A stretch of 64,000 bases of DNA, taken from Chara braunii. Taxonomy: Eukaryota; Streptophyta; Charophyceae; Charales; Characeae. The notes under the pieces were generated by a model. The model had not been told where the DNA came from. It worked only from the letters and a program-made list of their open reading frames with translations, and ran no database searches. The stretch lies in contig BFEA01000175.1 in assembly GCA_003427395.1 (NCBI GenBank), forward strand, positions 1,910,123 to 1,974,122, read 5' to 3'. Below, in pieces: positions 44,560 to 56,649 of the stretch (position 1 is its first letter; each line of letters starts with the position of its first letter). Made by a program: the position numbers and the translations under genes.

Positions 44560-45365
44560 TCACCCTTGCGTAGAGGTCATACCCAACCCGTGCGGTCGGA
44601 TCTTAGTCGTGCAATCTTCGAGATCGCACGGTCGAGATCGACAGCGCCGCATCAAAAAATCGGGTTCCTCCTTAACAAAAGGAGCTAGCCCAGTTGCCTG
44701 TAGACGGTTTCGATCCATGAATCTGCACGGTGAAAGTCGGAAGGTGGTACCTACTGGGCTAGCTCCTATCACAGGAGCTAAGCCCGCAACTCTTTTATAA
44801 GAAGAGTTGACTCCCTGTAGCCCACTTGCTACGACTAGGCAAACACGGTCTTCCTCACCTCTAGCCGCGCTGCCTGTCAACTCGGCAGGCGATGCACCAT
44901 TGCGTCTTGGCTAGGTAGCCCGCGGTCGGTCGCGAAACAGTATCAGGTCCTCCGTATGGATAGACCTCATGACCCAACATCAAACGCAGACACCCTTTTT
45001 CTACGTATCCAAGCTCTTAATCACGCGGCTTAACAACCGCGCGACATTATTATAGATACGGTTTACTTTAGCACCCCGTGTCCGCATACCCGCGCGGTTT
45101 CGAAGGAAAACGAAGCATTGCCACTAACATTCATTACTCCTGAACGTCACACGTGTCGTTCGAAAATTTTTAATCTCTCAGTCATAGGTCAGGTCAGAAT
45201 AAATTTTAGCGACGTCAGTCTCATCAAGTCCTTCAATCCAACCAGTAAAATAAAATCGGACATCGTCCGACCTTCAAACCCCCCAGCAAATACCCTTCAG
45301 GGTTTTTGCCCCGACACCATGGCTCAGCCTACCGGTAACCCGAACCTTGCAGAGCCTCGAGCTAC
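44560..45365. other. Repeat-like DNA with inverted AGGAGCTAGCCCAGT motif
   Basis: AGGAGCTAGCCCAGT (about 44681) and ACTGGGCTAGCTCCT (about 44753) face each other. Overlapping frames on both strands have no recognisable motif. A GGTTTCGATCC string recalls a pol III B box with one inserted base; no A box is convincing. Confidence 0.35.
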
Positions 45366-45499
45366 CGGTAGGTACTAAAAAAAAAAAAAAAAAAAGAGAA
45401 AAACAAATCGATAATTCTTCTGTAAAAAAAAAAAAAGAAAAAAAAACGATTTTTTTTTTTTTGACAATTTTTATGCCCATAAAAACAAGAAATCGAAAA

Positions 45500-46083
45500 C
45501 AAAGAAGGCTTCACTACTCTTGAAATTCGCAAAACGAGAGTGAATCTTCCACGCGAACATGGAAAGATACTCAATGATGATTTTTGTTTTTTGCACATGT
45601 AGATGGAGGCCACTTGACCATGACTGACGCAGAGTTCGGGGGGGGAGAGAGAGAGAGATGCTGAGTTTGACGCACGAAACTCGGCCTGACTCTCTCTCTC
45701 TCTCTCTCTCTCTGAACGCACATCGGGAGAAAAGCCAGACGCCCTGCAGCCGCTCCTCGCTATTTGCAAAATAAGAATGAATCTTCCGCAAAAACACGGG
45801 TAGATTCTTTCTCATTCTTTCAAGTTTGAAAGCAAAATAAGAATGAATCTTCCGCAAAAACACGGGTAGATTCTTTCTCATTCTTTCAAGTTTGAAAAGG
45901 CGCGCCTGCGCGCACGCGCGCACGCGCGAGAGAGAGAGAGACTGGCTGGACTACCCGAAATTTGCGAAACGAGAGTGAATCTTCCCTGCGAACATGGAAA
46001 GATACACGGTGATGAGTTTTGTATTTTGTGCATGTAGAGTTGAGGCCCACTGACGCAGAGTTGTGTGTGTGAGTGTGTGTGTC

Positions 46084-46117
<34 letters not shown>

Positions 46118-46342
46118 NNNNNNNNNNNNNNNNNNNNNNNNNNNNNNNNNNNNNNNNNNNNNNNNNNNNNNNNNNNNNNNNNNNNNNNNNNNNNNNNNNN
46201 NNNNNNNNNNNNNNNNNNNNNNNNNNNNNNNNNNNNNNNNNNNNNNNNNNNNNNNNNNNNNNNNNNNNNNNNNNNNNNNNNNNNNNNNNNNNNNNNNNNN
46301 NNNNNNNNNNNNNNNNNNNNNNNNNNNNNNNNNNNNNNNNNN

Positions 46343-46413
<71 letters not shown>

Positions 46414-46530
46414 TGGCTGGACTACTCGACATTTGCGAAACAAGAGTGAATCTTCCTTGTGAATATGGAAAGATACACGGTGATAAGTTTTATATTTTGT
46501 GCATGTAGAGTTAAGGCCCACTGACGCGGA

Positions 46531-46594
<64 letters not shown>

Positions 46595-46700
46595 TGGCTG
46601 GACTACTCGAAATTTGCGAAACGAAAGTGAACATGGAAAGATACACGGTGACGAGTTTTGTATTTTGTGCATGTAGAGTTGAGGCCCACTAACGCGGAGT

Positions 46701-46736
<36 letters not shown>

Positions 46737-46800
46737 ACGCTGATTTTGGCTCATTAAACTTGGCGTGAATCTGTCTCTCTCTCTCTCTCTCTCTCTCACG
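45500..46800. repeat. ~110-bp modules separated by GA/GT microsatellites, with assembly gap
   Basis: Four modules (about 45505-45640, 45946-46063, 46411-46534, 46596-46702) share GCGAAACGAGAGTGAATCTT, then ATGGAAAGATACACGGTGA, then TTTTGTGCATGTAGAGTTGA. Each is followed by GA or GT runs. N fills 46118-46342 between a GT run and a GA run. Two (GA)n - ~35 bp - (TC)n brackets (45644-45714, 46703-46796) can form hairpins. A 66-bp duplication begins at 45766 and 45832. Confidence 0.9.
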
Positions 46801-47329
46801 GAGATATTCATGTTTTTTTTTTTGTTTTTTTTTTTTGAAAAACGACCGGGCGTTGGCTTACCCGACCCCCGGAAGTCGCGGCGCGTTATGTAGCAACTTC
46901 GAAAAAACAACGGGGAGGTACTACTGGTGGTTTAATAAACCATCAAGTCTCAGTTTCAGGTCGGTTGTTAAACTTGGGCGTCCTCCGCCAGCTATTGAGA
47001 ATAACCCATGTTTCAATATCTTTTCAACTTCATACCTACATAAGGTAGCAACTTAGAGGAATGAAAGACATGGTGTATTTTTAAGTACAGGGTTACATAA
47101 ATGTCGTAAGATGGTCCGTTTGTATCCGCGATCATCTTGAGAGTTCCCCAGAGTCCATATTAGACAAATAGCTATTTCTGGAATATTCCTTCTTCAAATG
47201 AAAATTCGTTCGATTTTACCCAAATTGTGTTGGTCTTTGATGTTTGTTAGCTTGAACAATCATTTCGGTCTGTGCTTCGTGTATGTTCTTCTTAACTTTT
47301 GCAATACCCTGTTGATACAGAACTGCAAA

Positions 47330-47900
47330 TTCTCTACTTTTTGGGGATACCCTTTGAATTTGTTTCCCTTGTCAAAGCATTAACAAAACGTCTCGACTTC
47401 CAACCCTCGTGCATTATACTGGGTGTACTCGAAGTGATAGTGTGAACACTGTCATTATATGCACTTGCGATCTTGGGTAAGTTCGCGTTCCAACTATATT
47501 TGCCAGGTCTTATACATTCGCACAAGTTGTTGGTCCATATGATTCATTTCCTCAGTTTACCCATTCGTTTTGGGGTGTCTACCTGACGACATAGTTCACG
47601 TTGTGCCATAAACTTCCATCAACTTTTGTCATTGTTGTGTTGTGAACCATAGATCACGATCAATTTCAATGGTTTTCAAAATTCATATTTTGAGACCCAG
47701 CGCATGTGAAACTTTTGGATAAAGAGTTTCGTTTTAGCTTCTAAGGATAAAAGAATGAAAATGATATATTTAGAAAACCTATCTACAATCACCATTACTT
47801 GGGTATTCTCATTCCGATTTTTAGTGATCCCATTGGATTCTAATGCAAAGACTTGTTTTTCTGACAAACAAGAATATTCTCACAATACATCCTTCTTCAT
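47330..47900 (-). pseudogene. Integrase remnant of retroelement 1
   Basis: VMVIVDRFSKYIIF at 47867-47676 carries the first catalytic Asp of the DDE core. The frame at 47525-47334 (KIASAYNDSVHTITSSTPSI) matches the stretch after the core. Stops and shifts separate them. Confidence 0.75.
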
Positions 47901-48559
47901 TCCTTCCAACTCAAATAACTCTCCCATATTAGCATACGCCTTCTTGAACTCGAATGCCCCTCGATGTTATGACATTCACCCAATATCAAACTTTTGCCTT
48001 CTTATTTGTAAGACACATAAATATTTTATTTGGTGTTATCTGCAAAGGAGAAGATACCATCATTCGTACGATAAAGAATTTTTTTTATCATTAATAAAAA
48101 AATTGTAATTTAATGGTTGTATCTTTTCGTTGTAAAATAAGAAAATAGACCATTCATGTATATCTATTGTAGGTTGTGGATGATAGGACTCCAAATAAGA
48201 TTCCCAACGTACCCAATGCGAATCTTATTCTTTAACTCAGTCCTGGTGGGCGGGTAAGTAACTATGGTTCCAAAAATATCGGATCATCTACAGAAGATAT
48301 GCGCCACCATATTAAACTTACCTGTGATAGTCTTCAACTAAAAGTCATAGGTGTCGATGAAGACCGACCACATTTTGGCCAGAGAGTGACGTATCGCATT
48401 AGCTTGTCGTAAAGTCGTGGTTGTGTCTCAATCTACTACAAGGTCGAATGATCTGAGTATACCATGTGTTTTCAGGTGTCTAAAACTTCTACCAAGGCAT
48501 ATAGTTCTCTCTCATAGGTAAAATTAACCACTTTATCATATGGTAGAAGCTAACATAAA

Positions 48560-49160
48560 CTCAACTAATCTCTAACTCTTCCCATCATCCAGTTTTAACA
48601 TTATCCCAACCCCATACTGACGTGGATCAGTCGTGACGCTGAAGGAAAGTGAAGGATCCGCAATCTTTAAGATAGGATAATGAGTTAATACATATTTAAG
48701 TTTCTTGATCGCGGACTCACAATCCTTATTCCATAACCAAGACGTTTCTTTCTTCAACAATTTTCTCATAGGTGCAACTATAATGTAAAAGTTTCTTACA
48801 AATTTCCTATAACAACTTATGAGCCTTAGAAGACTATAGGAGCATTGTAGCGAAATGAATTCGGTTTAAACCCTCCTTTTTCAGTTTAGTTTCTGTACCA
48901 ATTTCTTTAATTTTTCCAATTCTTATAGGGACATTCGATAAATTATTCCTTTGAGAATCGTACTACCGAGAATTGTCTTAATCGTATGTTTGATATTTCG
49001 TTCAGTCACCCCAGTCACCCCCGTTGGTTGGTTCGACCGATCTTCATATTTATCAAGTAATTTCTCAATAGAAGGTGGATAGGATGAAGAATACTCACTA
49101 ACATTCTTGACGAGCACCATCATTAGATCATGTACCAACTTCCTCTTCATGACCATATTT
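48560..49160 (-). pseudogene. RT/RNase H remnant of retroelement 1, RT core deleted
   Basis: The frame at 49156-48923 ends in GIIYRMSL, the N-terminal RT border. Within 150 bp the sequence is already in the connection domain (CYRKFVRNF, then RKLLKKETSWLW and KLKYVLTHYPILKIADPS). The fingers, palm and YxDD motif are missing altogether. Confidence 0.8.
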
Positions 49161-49198
49161 TAAAAAACAGGAACACTCATACAACAAAAAGACATATA

Positions 49199-49608
49199 TT
49201 AATATAAAATAAACTTGTAAAACAATTTCATTGACTTCATTTCAAATTTTTCATCTTTCAAGTTGATAATCTTATCTTTGAACTTGCCTTCTGAGTCGAC
49301 TTCCCCGTGCCAATCCATGCCCAAAACCAAACCAAACGGGAACGTCTTCTCTATTATGAATGTTACTTCATGCAAATTTTTCGACTTTCCTTTATTCGAA
49401 AATAACACTTTACACGGTCGAGATATTGTGAGACAGTTATAGTGCTTTGGTCATCCAATATACACGTGATACGTGTAGGCAACTCATGTACCTTCATCCC
49501 TAAGTGCAACTTCTTGATTACCTTTTCAGAGATGTAGGACCTTATAGACCCAGGATCTAACAAAACACCAGCATGCATCCGCCCAATTTCTACACCGGGT
49601 ATCATCAA
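49199..49608 (-). pseudogene. Aspartic protease remnant of retroelement 1
   Basis: GVLLDPGSIRSYIS is where the retroviral-type DSG(S/T) active site should be; the serine is proline here. SEKVIKKLHLGMKV and LVLGMDWHGE follow in a second frame, so there is a frameshift. Predicted inactive. Confidence 0.75.
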
Positions 49609-49719
49609 CTCGTCTTCAGTCTTCGCTTTCCCTAGCCCATGAACTTCGTAGAGTAATCAATTCACATCCAAGTTTACAGAAGGACTCACCCACTGAAACG
49701 AAAGACAAGACTTATTCCG

Positions 49720-51040
49720 GATGAACCGAGAAAGAGCCCGAAAAATAACAATCCTTTGCCATGAGAGCTGGACGGTTGAAAGAGGTTCATCGCGCGAACT
49801 CATACAAACCTTCCGGCTCAGTATGAGCAGAAGCTACTCGTCCTGGTTGTTCGCTTTTGGGTTCCGGATGAAGCGACACCATGCAATTATGTGTCCCACA
49901 ATGCCTCATTTAAGGCACTAACCGCTGTCCATGCAATCCTGCCATACTTTCTGGGTGATAACCATCTTTTCGTACGGTCTCCCAAAAACTACGACAGGAT
50001 GTGCAAGAAAGGCACATGATGGCTTCTTCCTAATTCCGCCAAAATTCGTGTCTCCTTTGTTAACCACCACAACAATGATGTCAACCTTTCCCGACTCGCT
50101 GCTGTTACTAGTCCCACCTTCAGATTCCTCGGGGGGGCATCTCTCTCTTGTCTCAAATAAAAAAAGACTAGGAGGTGGTTTTGTCGTTGTTGCCTCCACA
50201 AGATTCTATTACCTGTCCCACTTGATTTACCTCCGTTCACAACTTCGAGAAACGTACCTTTGACCTGGACGGTCATTTGCTCTCTTTGCAGAGCAAGATC
50301 CCTTAACTGACAATAATTATACTTACTGGACTTGGCCTCGGCAACAAGTTGACCCCGAATTGGCTCAAGCAAGGCATCGAGAAGATGTACAATACCTATT
50401 ATCTTGGAGGTTCAAGCTAGGTACCTGCAACAAACGATCAACCTCACGAGACAAAGCTTCTCCATTGGTCCAACGCTTTTGCCTGATTGTGGTTAGTTCG
50501 TCAAAGACCTTGTAGGTGATTGTCTTATCGAATAATCTTTCCTTAATTTTCATTAACAATTATCTCAAGGATATATTCGTTTCCCACACGCCTATATCCT
50601 TTAAACCAACCGCGTGAACCTCCGACGATACCCGCGCCTCGACAACTTCTACAAGGCAATAAGTGGAAAAGGTCACGTGGCTGTTTTCGGCGACAGGCGT
50701 GGTCAAGCAACACATTTGGAATGCCGCGATCCAGAACAGTAAGTCCTCTCCCTTCTTACATTGTAAGTACACGACAACTTCATTTTACCTTCTCCTTTTT
50801 CTTTGGTTTCTCACCTTCTTTTTTCTTTAGGGTCTCAGTGTCTTTGAGACTTCGTACTTTAATGATGTCCTTCATCAGTTTCTCCTTAAATTTTGACTTT
50901 TCTTCTTCTTTCTCTTGTTCCACCACCTTGTTTTTTCCTTTGACCACCGTGGTTATCGTGTGAAGCTCTGAAGAAACATGGTTAATTTTAGTCTCAAGGT
51001 GTGCAAGGTACACCATCATGTTCTGCACAAAGGACGCCAA
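49720..51040 (-). pseudogene. gag remnant of retroelement 1
   Basis: Frames at 50559-50365 and 50199-49918 parallel the gag of element 2 (DKTI-YKVFDELTTI, VVVNKG). In the CCHC zinc knuckle the second cysteine is replaced by a stop, and another stop lies just before the first cysteine. An N-terminal Lys/Glu-rich part lies at 51040-50780. Confidence 0.75.
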
Positions 51041-51115
51041 GTCTGCGTCTGACCGAATCTTGAATTTCTGTTTTATTTCCTCAACCTTCTTTTCTTGTTG
51101 TTCTTTTCCTTTTTA

Positions 51116-52970
51116 TTTGCCAAATAGGCTTCCTTTCGTTTGCAAGGAATATGCGTACGCGCGATATATAGAAAACCACGTTGCGAAATCACACAAATCT
51201 CCAAGTAGTCATCTACAACCAGAGAGTGCAAATGCACCGAGATTCCATCTAGATATGAGCAATACAATGAACTCACGAGCCAATGTACAAGCCCTCAGGC
51301 CACACCAACACCGTATCCAATGTTGCTCCTACTGTCTGGTGCTTAGCGCCCAGCCTACACTACTCGCCTATCCTACTACACTAGCGTTCACGCAACAGGC
51401 TCACTTCGACTTTGAAGATCAATGTACATGACATTAACACCATAGCTGACCTCCCTCATGCACCGGGTATGTATCTCATCTCTCCTCATCACCCTTGACT
51501 TCCCACAGTGTGCATTCTCAACACCCAAGACCACCATCGCCATCCAGACCTGCACCCAACAACCCGACTATGGTTGTCGTGCGCCCACTGCCCAGCAACG
51601 CACCTCACACCTCAACGCCCATGTGCGCGACCCAGCTGGCAGCTTCGTACAGATCACGAACGTGCAACGCAGCAGCGTGGCCGCATTGCAAGCCTAGACC
51701 AGAATGAATTGCCCAGTGATGCTCAATTTCCTATATGAAAAGTGAGCTTTGCCTCTGACCTGGCTGGACGAGCATCCAGTAGCTTTCAGTCGGGCCTCAA
51801 TGCCTGCGTGCAGAGGCCCACTTGCAGTAACGGGCCTGGACCCGTTACAGTTGGGCACGTCCAGGCGGTCCACGGGCCTCCACATGTTCGTTGTGATCTC
51901 ATTGGCTCACGGCCACTTTGTGCCGACAATGCAGCAATCTCATTGGTCCGTGGCTGTTGTATGATGTGTCGGCCTCTGAAAGCACACACCCAGGGCCTTA
52001 ACTGTATGAGACCCAGGGCTCAACTGCCCGTCGAGGCTGCAACTTCCAAAAAGAGCCTTGAGAGGCTCACGTTGCTCTGTAACCAACTGGCATGCTGCAA
52101 CTGCCTGATACCCATATATGGAAAAATGTCAAATCTTCTCCTCTTGTGAATATTCAGGCCCGCCTTCACTTAGGGCAGACACAACGATTGCTGAGGGTCT
52201 CTGCCCAGAACATGTGCATATCTGTTAAGGGCCCCGTGAGGACTCATTCCCCGCACATATACGAGCCCTTTAGGGTGATCACATTGGCCTATACCCAGGC
52301 CTTGGCACATATTGGCAGACCCGCCTTCACTTAGGGCGGCCAAGGCCTTTTCCCAACACTGCCAATGGGTCAAATCCTCACATACCTTCCCCCTTAGCTT
52401 CGAAAGCCCCGCGAGAAACCTTTAAATTCTTCATCCACCTGATGTCTGCAGTGACTTAATGCAGTAGAACTTCTTAAAAGATGCAGAAGATATGACTTCT
52501 AAGCTTTCTTTTGGGTGTCTCTATTCATGGTTGGGGGCAACGCACATTCTTAGTGAATGATATAATCAGTTGTCATTATCCATGCGTGCCGATTGGTATC
52601 ATATAGATCTAAGAGGCTTTACACAAATGCGAGTATTATAGGGGTGACCATCCCAATCAAACTCGAAACCAAACTAGTAACCAGATTATAGACCAGACCA
52701 ATATTTAAATCAGACTGTGGACTAACCCTTTAATGAGCTATAGCAGTATTCTATATGTCAAGTCTTTTTGTAATTGCTCGTGGCCTAACTTAGACTCAAT
52801 TTCCTTACTTGACAAAAAGTCTGTCTAGTGTAGAGTGATCCTGATGTAAATCATCAACCCACAACAGTTGCTTATGAATAAATTATGAGTTGGAGTACAG
52901 TGGTGTTGGTAATCAAGTTTCACATAAGAAGAAATCTACTATTAGTGTAAGCTTGCAGCATAACTGCCAC
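51116..52970. other. Spacer between retroelements, repeat-like
   Basis: No gene recognised. CCCGCCTTCACTTAGGGC occurs at about 52158 and 52320 in direct orientation. Several overlapping His/Pro/Ser-rich frames on both strands lack motifs. Confidence 0.4.
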
Positions 52971-53897
52971 TGCAATGAACCCAGATCGTGAGGACACTGT
53001 CAATAATGCAAGCCTTGAATATCAAACTGCTGATGATTACCAATAATCAGAATCGTGTCCAGATAGAATAACATGGGATAATCATACACAGATGAAGGAG
53101 AGAGGAGGGAGATTAGATAAAGGAGAGGAAAAAAGAACACGGGTCACTCCTCTGCTTCGGGCCCCCTCCTCGATCACCACCTCAGATAATCAGTAGTCTG
53201 AACACTCATCGAAAGTTCTTTCCAGTGTGCCACGTGGCACGTCGATCGGTCCCTCATCAGCATACTGGAGCAATGTCAACCTCGAGATAACCAGGTACGT
53301 CTCCACAATCATCCCACAGTCATGATCCCCTCCCGAGTGACGATGAATCAGAACAGTAGTGTCGGTTATCTAGCCCAGCCACGTCAATAGATGGAACACG
53401 TGGCAGCTGCCACGTCAACCTTCCTCGAAGACAATAGCCAGTCAGCCACCATGCCGAACCAGCAGCGCATCGCCGTAATCTCCCAAGTGTCAACACAAAA
53501 CCAACGTCCACCAGCGTCTCGTCGTCAACGCGTGAAGTCAGCATTGACACAATACTGGATGAATGTCAAAGTCAGAAAGTCATCGCTTATGTAGCGTTGA
53601 CGCGGGGTCTGGACCCCGGATGCTGCATCCCTCAGCCGTCCAGATCTTCATGCAAATGATGACCCAAATCGGCCTGAAACCGAATTCCTTCTGCCTTCGA
53701 TGCTGTCTGGGTACATGCGCACAAGTGAGTGTATCCGACCAAGGGCCTGGGCGGGGTACCTTTGACCTGACAGTTGACTTAGACTGTTGATTTTCCCATG
53801 GGCAGTGTGGTTACACTGCCTGGTGCAAGCTGAGCCTGCCTGCATCGTCTGGGCTCCGTTTTGAGGGTCAGACTGATGCAGAACACGGGTTACTGCA
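52971..53897 (-). repeat. 3' LTR of retroelement 2
   Basis: 927 bp starting TGCAATGAACC and ending ACGGGTTACTGCA. It shares with the other LTR the palindrome GTGCCACGTGGCAC (53227-53240), the GGCAGCTGCCACGTCA box and a string at 53746-53810 (GCCTGGGCGGGG...). Confidence 0.9.
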
Positions 53898-53918
53898 TTC
53901 CTTCCGACCCATTTTCGA
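53898..53918 (-). other. Polypurine tract of retroelement 2
   Basis: AAATGGGTCGGAAGGAA on the minus strand directly abuts the 3' LTR. It is purine-rich with a TC interruption, so a weak but correctly placed PPT. Confidence 0.5.
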
Positions 53919-53929
53919 GTTCCATCGCA

Positions 53930-54460
53930 GAAATAACTAAGACTTCAACCCACGTTCATATGCAGATACAATATCAAGAGCAGTTTCAAGTAATTTTCGT
54001 TACTAAACCATTTGTCCTCATATGGTGTTTGAGATTTAAAACGTACTTTGAACTGCTTCTAAGGTCGTTCACGTCCACCTGTAGAAAAGTACCCATGTTC
54101 TATGATTCTGTCTACCTCATACTTGCCTTCCATGGTGGGCGTGAAAGACATTTCATTCCATATCGAGTAACAATTTGGACGCGTGAAAGACATGATATGT
54201 TTTAAGGTGAGGGGTATATCAATGCGATAAGACGGTCCTTTTGCATCCCCAATTACTTCGAGAACTTCCCAGGGTCCAAAATCGACAGGTAGCAGTTTCT
54301 GAGACACATCTTCTTCGAATGAAAATTCTTTGGACTTCACCCAGACTTGATCACCTTCCTTAAATGTGAAGGGTCGACGATGCTTATTTGCTTGTGCAAT
54401 CATTTGGTTCCGAGCTTTCCTTAGATTGTTTTTTACTCTCTCGATATCTTCTTGAAACAA
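53930..54460 (-). pseudogene. Integrase C-terminus with chromodomain-like tail
   Basis: FKEGDQVWVKSKEFSFEEDV and FGPWEVLEVIGDAKGPSYRI form the GPY/F-like module. It is followed by GKYEVDRIIEHGYFS and, after a stop, KQFKVRFK, which resembles a chromodomain start. Chromodomains direct chromovirus insertion to particular chromatin. The tail is interrupted. Confidence 0.7.
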
Positions 54461-54479
54461 AACTGCATATTCTCGTGTC

Positions 54480-55330
54480 CCTGGAGGTAACCTAAGAAAC
54501 TAGTCCTGTGTTAGCACGTCGATGGGACGCTTAGGTTTCCACCCCTTGTGCAATGCATTAGGCGTACGCCCAGTAGCGGTGTGAACACTGCTATTATATG
54601 CACTGGCTATCTTAGGTGAGTTCGCCCGGGTCTGACATACATGCGCAAAAGTTGTTGGCACAAGCGGTTCATCTGCTCGCTTTGCCCATTCGTTTTAGGG
54701 TGTCGCCCTGACGACATGGCGAGTCGGGTCCCGTATGCCTCCATGAGCTTTTGCCATGACATACTTGTGAACCAGGCATCACAATCAGATACGATAGAGA
54801 GGAAATTCATATTCAGTCACCTATCGCATCTGAAACTTTTGGATCACAAGTTCCGTACGTGCTTCAGCTGGTAAGGGCATAAACATGACATATTTAGAAA
54901 AACGATCCACAATAACCATACTCGATTGTTGCCATTACGGCTCTTGGTGAGACTCATGAAACGAGATAGACTCGCCTGGTTCACTCGAAATCGGCAATGG
55001 TTTAAGAAGACCAAATAAATTCTCATGTGAAGGTTTGTTTCTCTAGCATACCAAACATGTACGAATATAAGTTAGTACGTCTTCTTTCAATCTCTTCCAC
55101 TGAAAACGTTCTCTAACCTCTGTGTAAGTTTTTCTTCAACCCAAAATGTCATTCAAAGTCGTGACATTCCCCAATTATCAGACTCTTTATTTATTCACGA
55201 TGAAGAATACACAATTTTTGTTCAGTTTGGCTATTAAGAAAAACAAGCCATCGACTATTCTATAGTTAGGAAGTAGAGATGAATCTTTCGCAAGGACATC
55301 CATAATAGGCTTCCAAATAGGATCAGTAGC
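54480..55330 (-). pseudogene. Integrase core of retroelement 2 (fragmented)
   Basis: The zinc-finger part is degenerate. The catalytic core is split over frames: VIVDRFSKYVMFMPL (first Asp), SDCDAWFTS (second Asp) and SSGRHPKTNGQSEQMNR (Glu). The core inserts element cDNA into the chromosome. Stops and frameshifts make it non-functional as read. Confidence 0.82.
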
Positions 55331-55405
55331 ATATCCTTGACGAATTTTATCTTCAAGATCAATCCCAACATCGAAGTAGGAGACAATAGTACCAAAGAAG
55401 TCACA

Positions 55406-55945
55406 TCATCTGGACAATGCATCCGCAACCACGTTAGACTTACCTTTGATAGTTTTCAATTCAAAATCAAAAGTATCAAGGAAAGCAGACCATCGAACCA
55501 GCATATCAGAGAGTATAGGTTGTGTCTTTATCCACTTCAGGGTAGAGTGGTCTGAATACACAGTGAAGTGTTTGTAGAACAAGTAGTGCTTACAGGTGTT
55601 CAGTGCACAGACTAGTGCATATAGTTCCCTTTCATATGTGAAGTTGGCGACCTTTTCCGACGGCAGACGTGCAGACATGAACTCGATAAGTCTATAACCA
55701 TTACCATCGTTTTGTTGAAGGACTGCAGCAATCCCATACTGACTTGCATCAATAGTAACGATGAAGGGAAGAAACAAATCAGCAATTTTCAGAACAGAGT
55801 ACTGAGTCAATGCATACTTCACCTTCTTGAAGGAAGACTCACAGTCTTTGTCCCACAACCAGATAGTTTCTTTTTTTAGTAATCTTCTCATTGGTGCGGC
55901 GATCAGTGAAAAATTTCTAACAAACTTTCTGTAATAACTTGCCAA
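55406..55945 (-). CDS. RNase H region of retroelement 2 (open frame)
   Basis: A 179-codon open frame beginning in the connection domain (YYRKFVRNFSLIAAPMRRLL), followed by an RNase H fold: Asp in VTIDASQYG, Glu in YERELYAL, Asp in YSDHSTLKW and Asp in VVADALSR. All four acidic positions are kept. It degrades the RNA strand of the RNA/DNA hybrid during reverse transcription. It is part of the pol polyprotein, not a separate gene. Confidence 0.85.
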   Translation of the reverse strand: MASYYRKFVRNFSLIAAPMRRLLKKETIWLWDKDCESSFKKVKYALTQYSVLKIADLFLPFIVTIDASQYGIAAVLQQNDGNGYRLIEFMSARLPSEKVANFTYERELYALVCALNTCKHYLFYKHFTVYSDHSTLKWIKTQPILSDMLVRWSAFLDTFDFELKTIKGKSNVVADALSR

Positions 55946-55984
55946 GCTAAGGAAAGATCGTAATTCAGTTACAGACTTAGGTCG

Positions 55985-56640
55985 TGGCCAATCTCAAATT
56001 GCTGATGTCTTCTTTTATTCGGGCCTTAGGCCCTCCTCGTTCACTATATGTCGGAGATATAAGACTTCAAACTTAGCAAACTCAAACTTCTTTGGGTTTA
56101 ATTTAAAGTTGCCCTCCCGCAACTTTCCTAATACCAGACGTGAGTGTTTTTTGTAATCTTCTAGTATTGTACTGTACACTAGAATGTTGTCGAGATAGAC
56201 AATGACAAACTGATCCAACCATTGACAAAACAGTTCATTCATAGACCTTTGGAAAGTCGTTGGGGCGTTAGTTAGTCTGAAAGGCATAACCACGAACTCG
56301 TAGCGACCATACCTAGTTCGAAACACAGTTTTGTGTTGATCCGTGGGGTCCACCTCGATCTGATGGTAACCAGACTTCAAATCAATCTTACTGAAAAACT
56401 TACAGCCCTGCAATTGGTCCAAGTATTCTTAACCGTGACGACATTCAACCCTCTGTAGTCAATACAAAGACGTAACTGAAGTTCCCTAGGAGACATTCGA
56501 TAGATACGGCCCTTGGGAATCTTATTACCAAAAATAATTTGGATCGTGTGCTTGATAGCACGTTCAGTTATTCCTGTCGGTCCAATGTGCAGATCTTTAT
56601 ACTCCTCTAGGATTTTGTCAATCGAGGGAGGATAGGAAGT
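55985..56640 (-). pseudogene. Reverse transcriptase of retroelement 2 (deleted, YLDN)
   Basis: Recognisable strings are IYRMSPREL, LRLCIDYRGLN, LQGCKFFSKIDLKSGYHQIE, FRTRYGRYEFVVMPF, TNAPTTFQRSMN and VIVYLDNILVYS. About 35 residues are missing between PREL and LRLC, and a short deletion with frameshift follows VTVKN. The catalytic YxDD is YLDN. Predicted inactive. Confidence 0.88.
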
Positions 56641-56649
56641 AGAACATTC

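Larger units (their letters stand above)
46995..51115 (-). mobile_element. Ty3/gypsy retroelement 1, internal fragment without LTRs
   Basis: In minus-strand order it has gag, protease, RNase H and integrase remnants, each homologous to the element at 52971-61418. The similarity ends near 51115 and 46995 with no LTR on either side. The zinc knuckle, protease and RT are all damaged. Confidence 0.85.

Noticed and set aside
44690-44720. Pol III B box suggesting a SINE or tRNA
   Set aside because: GGTTTCGATCC has an extra base, there is no A box at the right distance and no tRNA fold.
45878-46521. Long open frames crossing the second gap
   Set aside because: Same reason: gap plus GA/GT repeats.
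52840-52960. Copia RNase H fragment (VSHKKKSTISVS-like plus-strand string)
   Set aside because: Only a short resemblance to the VSWxSKKQxTVALSS motif, no neighbouring copia domains and stops nearby.
53563-53845. Open frames inside the LTRs
   Set aside because: They lie in the LTRs, differ between the two copies and show no domain.
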